Shown piece by piece: positions 60,129-64,000 of a stretch of 64,000 nt of DNA. Each line of letters opens with the position of its first letter. Position 1 is the first letter of the stretch. Below the pieces are notes generated by a model, which saw nothing but the letters and a program-made list of their open reading frames with translations, was not told the origin of the DNA and searched no databases. The stretch is from Cyathus striatus. Lineage: Eukaryota; Basidiomycota; Agaricomycetes; Agaricales; Nidulariaceae. A program made the position numbers and the translations under genes. Location: contig JAOVFP010000016.1 in assembly GCA_025738555.1 (NCBI GenBank), positions 1,178,001-1,242,000 of the forward strand, in the 5' to 3' direction.

Positions 60129-63100
60129 CTATTTTTTAACTTTACAACTTTTCTCAAAAACTTCTACACTATGTTTTCTTTTATTCTCTTTAACTAATGT
60201 TTCATCATTATCAGTGTTTAGAGAAATGATTAACACTCTGTCAGAGGAAGTGCCAATGATAACTCTGTTATTATTTATTAATACTGTTCTTGAATTTTCA
60301 GGTCTGAAAGAAGGAGGAAGCCAGAACAATTTTAAACCTGCCAATATAATCCAGTTATCTATAACCAAGTTGATATTAAGATCATTAGATTTAGGAAAAA
60401 AATCAATCATTGTGGATGTTGGGAGTGGAAATGCTTCTTCATTATTGACAATGATGTATCTTTCATTAAAGCTGAAACTATTATGGAATATTGGAGCAGA
60501 AGAAAAGAATGTTTCTATGCAGGAGCCATTTTGAGCATTCCACACTCTGACTGTCTCGTCATATGAGCCAGAAACAATGGTGGTCCCATCCTGTGAGATG
60601 ACAACTGAGCCGACATAGTCTGAATGGCCTTGAAGCTCATTGATAAGTTTTCCACTATGGGAATTCCACACCCTGACTGTTCCATCACCTGAGCCAGAAA
60701 CAATGGTGGTTCCATTCTGTGAGATGGTAACTGAGGTGATATAGTCTGAATGGCCTTGAAGCTCATTGATAAGATTTCCACTATGGGAATTCCACACTCT
60801 GACTGTCTCATCAAATGAGCCAGAAACAATGGTGGTCCCATCCTGTGAGATGGCAACTGAGGTGATGTAGCTTGAATTGCCTTGAAGCTCATTGATAAGT
60901 TTTCCACTATGGGAATTCCACACTTTGACTGTACTGTCATGTGAGCCAGAAACAATGGTGGTCCCATCCTGTGAGATGACAACTGAGGTGACTTTGCCTG
61001 AATGGCCTTGAAGCTCATTGATAAGTTTTCCACTATGGGAATTCCACACTCTGACTGTATTGCAATCTGAGCCAGAAACAATGGTGGTTCCATCCTGTGA
61101 GATGGCAACTGATGTGACATAGTCTGAATGGCCTTGAAGCTCATTGATAAGTTTTCCACTATGGGAATTCCACACTTTGACTGTATCATCCCTTGAGCCA
61201 GAAACAATGGTGGTCCCATCCTGTGAGATGGCAACTGAGTCAACCACATATGAATTGCCTTGAAGCTTATTGATAAGTTTTCCACTATGGGAATTCCACA
61301 CTCTGACTGTACTGTCATGTGAGCCAGAAACAATGGTGGTCCCATCCTGTGAGATGACAACTGAGGTGACTTTGCCTGAATGGCCTTGAAGCTCATTGAT
61401 AAGTTTTCCACTATGGGAATTCCACACTCTGACTGTCTTGTCATGTGAGCCAGAAACAATGGTGGTCCCATCCTGTGAGATGGCAACTGAGGTGACTTTG
61501 CCTGAATGGCCTTGAAGCTCATTGATAAGTTTTCCACTATGGGAATTCCACACTCTCACTGTCTTGTCATCTGAGCCAGAAACAATGGTGGTCCCATCCT
61601 GTGAGATGGCAACTGAGGTGATCCAGTCTGAATGGCCTTGAAGCTCATTGATAAGTTTTCCACTATGGGAATTCCACACTCTGACTGTCCTGTCAGATGA
61701 GTCAGAAACGATGGTGGTCCCATCCTGAGAGATGGCAACTGAGTTGACTGAGTGGCCTTGAAACTTATTGATACATTTTCCACTATAGGAATTCCACACT
61801 CTGACTGTCCTGTCAGATGCTCCAGATATTATATACTTTCCATCATGTGAAATTGTCACAGAATTTACAAAATGAGAATGACCTTTTAATTCATTTAGCA
61901 TTTCACCTATTTCAGTGTTCCATATTCTTATTGTCTTGTCCTTAGATCCTGACACAATTTTCTTATCATCTGATGATATAGCAACTGATGTAATAAAATC
62001 AGAGTGACCTTCCAGTACTTGTAAACATGGATCCCAGTACTTGTTGTGTCCTTGAATAACTTTTACTGTCTTTAACTGATATTCATAAGTCTTGTACAAA
62101 AAAGTTTCCTGTGGAGTAAATAAAAGTGCAGTCTGATAAATTTGCAATGCATACAACTTAATCAAATCAAAGCTCTGGAGAATAAATCTCTCAGCATCAT
62201 TTAACAGTTTCACACATATAGATGAAAACCAGTTCTAATTGTTACTTAGCATACTAAAGTTGATAAAATATAAATTAATCTCACCAGGCAATTCTTCCAC
62301 AATCTTACACCTTCAAGTGCTCTTGGGAGTTGACCACATAGTGATATTACTTCAAGCCACTGTAGTAAATACTTAAATATAAAGGTTGTAGCTAGGAGGG
62401 ACAACTCTTCATTAATTTCAGATTCTGCTAAATGAAAAATCCAGTATGTACTAGCATACACAACTGCATCACTTATAGCATGAGTGATAGATATTTCACT
62501 GTTTGCAATTGACATATCCATGACATTACAAATATTCATCTTCAGGCTCTTCTTCAATAAATTTATGCAGTTAATTGTAATTAATGCATGACTTTTTTTG
62601 GCATCAATATGGAATCTTATATCTTGGCACCTCTCTGTATTTGTAAGAAAATTATGAAATGATAAATGAAAGGCAGATATAGTTAATTTGGAATATTTTG
62701 GTGGCACTAACAAAACTGACTTGAAGACTAGAAGCATTTTATAAATGACTTTATCTTCATCACTTAAACTCTGGATTTCCAATATTTCTTGGTATCTCAA
62801 TTGTTTGAAACCTAAAATGATAATGCTTATCACTGCTTGAAATATGTCATATCTCCAATATTGAGAATTTGCTCCAAGTAACAGAATATTCATATACATA
62901 TTGTCAAGAGACTTGTGTTGATTCCTGTCATCAGATTCAGCATATTTGTTTTCTATAATGAACCTGAAGTTTTCTTCAACCTCATGTAATCCATCTACAT
63001 TCTTGATAAACTTAATTGCTGTACTTGCTGCAATAAATAGTCCAGAACATATTTCAATAAGTTTAATTAAATCATTATTCTTGAACCATGTCTTTTCTCC

Positions 63101-64000
63101 AGGCATTTTTTTAATCTCTTCATTGATGTATAGCATAATATCAGTATTCACCTGTGAGCGCTCAATATTATGTAATATGAATGGACTAGTTAATGATTTC
63201 ACTATTCTGCCTTCAAATAGAAATTCAAGTGATGCCTCTGGTCGACTGGTGATGAAGAATTTAAGAGGATAATTATAATTGCTGAGATTTTCAGCTAGTA
63301 TCTCCACTATGTTTGATTCTTTTCCCTGTTGACATTCATCTAGTGCATCAATAACAACAACCACTGTGATTCCATTCATTTTATTTCTTGCATTCATAAT
63401 TGGATCTAACATTATCTTTTTTAGCTGCATTACAAGTGATGAATTGATAACTGAGTCATTTTGTCCAACTTGCTTCATAATTTCATTATGTATTGGTGGA
63501 AATTTCTTCCCCAATTGATAAGCCAATGTTTTAATTACATTTTTAGCTTCACTCCAGTCCTTATAATCTCTAGAGAAGAAGAAAGATGCTCCATATTCAA
63601 GGTATTTCTTAGCAACACTGTGTGCAACAGTAGACTTTCCAGTTCCAGCAAGACCAGAAAGCCAGAAGATGGATGCCTTTTCAGTTGATGTGATCCAGTT
63701 ATCAATTTCTTGCAAGAGATTAACTCTTGTTCCTGGAGTACAACCAGTAGCACCTTCTCTTTCATAAGAATCATAAGCAGCTCCAAAGATTGGGCTCAGT
63801 TTCTCAGCTAGAAAATCCTTTAGTTCAGAATTGGTTTGGTTAATATTTGTTATGTTATGAGCAGTGTTGATAGTTGCATTATCATTCATGTGAACATGTC
63901 CTGTGTTTCCAGTAAATGATTGAGGTCCTGTATTGTGTATTTGTGTGTTTTGCTTTTGTTGTGTGTAATTCAGAGATTCAGTATCACATTCATTTAGACT
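60129..64000 (-). CDS. NACHT-WD40 protein (NLR-like, HET-D/E-type architecture), 5' end outside window
   Basis: STAND NTPase with a C-terminal WD40 propeller, the class used in fungal allorecognition and heterokaryon incompatibility. Exon 1 runs from beyond 64000 to 62285; the frame stays open upstream of the first ATG in view (63889), so the N-terminal effector domain may lie outside. Counting from 63889, the P-loop GLAGTGKST is at residues 79-87, Walker B VVVVIDALDE at 176-185, and FFITSRPEAS at 211-220. An intron (62284-62235) links CL to NWFSS and exon 2 (62234-60129). Exon 2 holds 12 WD40 repeats of 42 residues (one shortened by 3) and then a non-repeat tail. Units 3-12 are nearly identical at DNA level. 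No inactivating lesion is visible. Confidence 0.9.
60540..62020 (-). repeat. 126-bp WD40-encoding repeat array (12 units)
   Basis: Each unit encodes a WD40 blade of the type GHS...SVAISQDGTTIVSGS...TVRVWNSHSGKLINE. The first two units (about 62020-61800) and the last half-unit are diverged. The middle units differ almost only at a few codons, indicating ongoing homogenisation by recombination. Confidence 0.95.

Noticed and set aside
60515..61537. Long open frame in another frame of the WD40 repeats
   Set aside because: Caused by the 126-bp periodicity of the real WD40 coding sequence; not a gene.
60540..62020. Regularly spaced repeats suggestive of a CRISPR array
   Set aside because: The period is 126 bp, the units are coding WD40 blades without unique spacers, and the genome is eukaryotic.
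1..64000. tRNA or rRNA genes
   Set aside because: No stretch with a convincing cloverleaf or rRNA sequence was recognised by eye; a tRNAscan-type search would settle it.

Overview
The window looks like nuclear DNA of a filamentous basidiomycete, probably an agaricomycete. Genes carry many ~45-60 nt introns. The gene set includes paired OrdA-type cytochrome P450s, a DUF6533 membrane protein, a HAM1-like protein and a NACHT-WD40 protein, and there are chromodomain Ty3/gypsy retrotransposons. I could not identify the species. All family names below are from memory of the families, not from searches.

Layout. 1-6437 is gene-poor, with a large foldback repeat at 1647-2889. 6438-16215 holds two paralogous P450 genes on the minus strand (6438-8493 and 14061-16212) and a DUF6533-type gene on the plus strand (12553 to about 13780). 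Between them lie short perfect palindromes and a ~250-bp duplicated non-coding segment. 16757-45201 is a mobile-element block: two back-to-back DNA transposons with CACTC... ends and TCA target duplications (E1 16760-23503, E2 23507-45198). E2 is split by Ty3 element A (26202-43285, duplication CATAC), and the 3' LTR of A is split by Ty3 element B (34993-43153, duplication ACATA). Each Ty3 element carries gag, pol and an antisense cysteine-cluster/coiled-coil gene between pol and the 3' LTR.

45447-51446 is a short-chain dehydrogenase gene (minus strand) interrupted by a ~4.77-kb hAT-like non-autonomous element. The element lies exactly at an intron acceptor, and the target duplication recreates that acceptor. 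52437-53625 is a decayed UbiA-type prenyltransferase/cyclase-like gene. 54911-58256 is an intact-looking 12-exon HAM1-like gene. 58257-60128 is intergenic. 60129-64000 is the 3' part of a NACHT-WD40 (NLR-like) gene whose 12 WD40 units are nearly identical except at a few residues, as in fungal allorecognition NLRs.

If the 28.4-kb transposon block is removed, P450-2 and the SDR would be about 0.8 kb apart. P450, DUF6533, P450, SDR and UbiA would then form one compact neighbourhood resembling a small oxidative/terpenoid metabolite cluster. This is inference. The UbiA gene has an in-frame stop and the SDR carries the large insertion, so the cluster is probably degraded. The Ty3 elements and both transposase genes are also damaged (nonsense codons, frameshifts), so most mobile DNA here is inactive; B is the youngest insertion.
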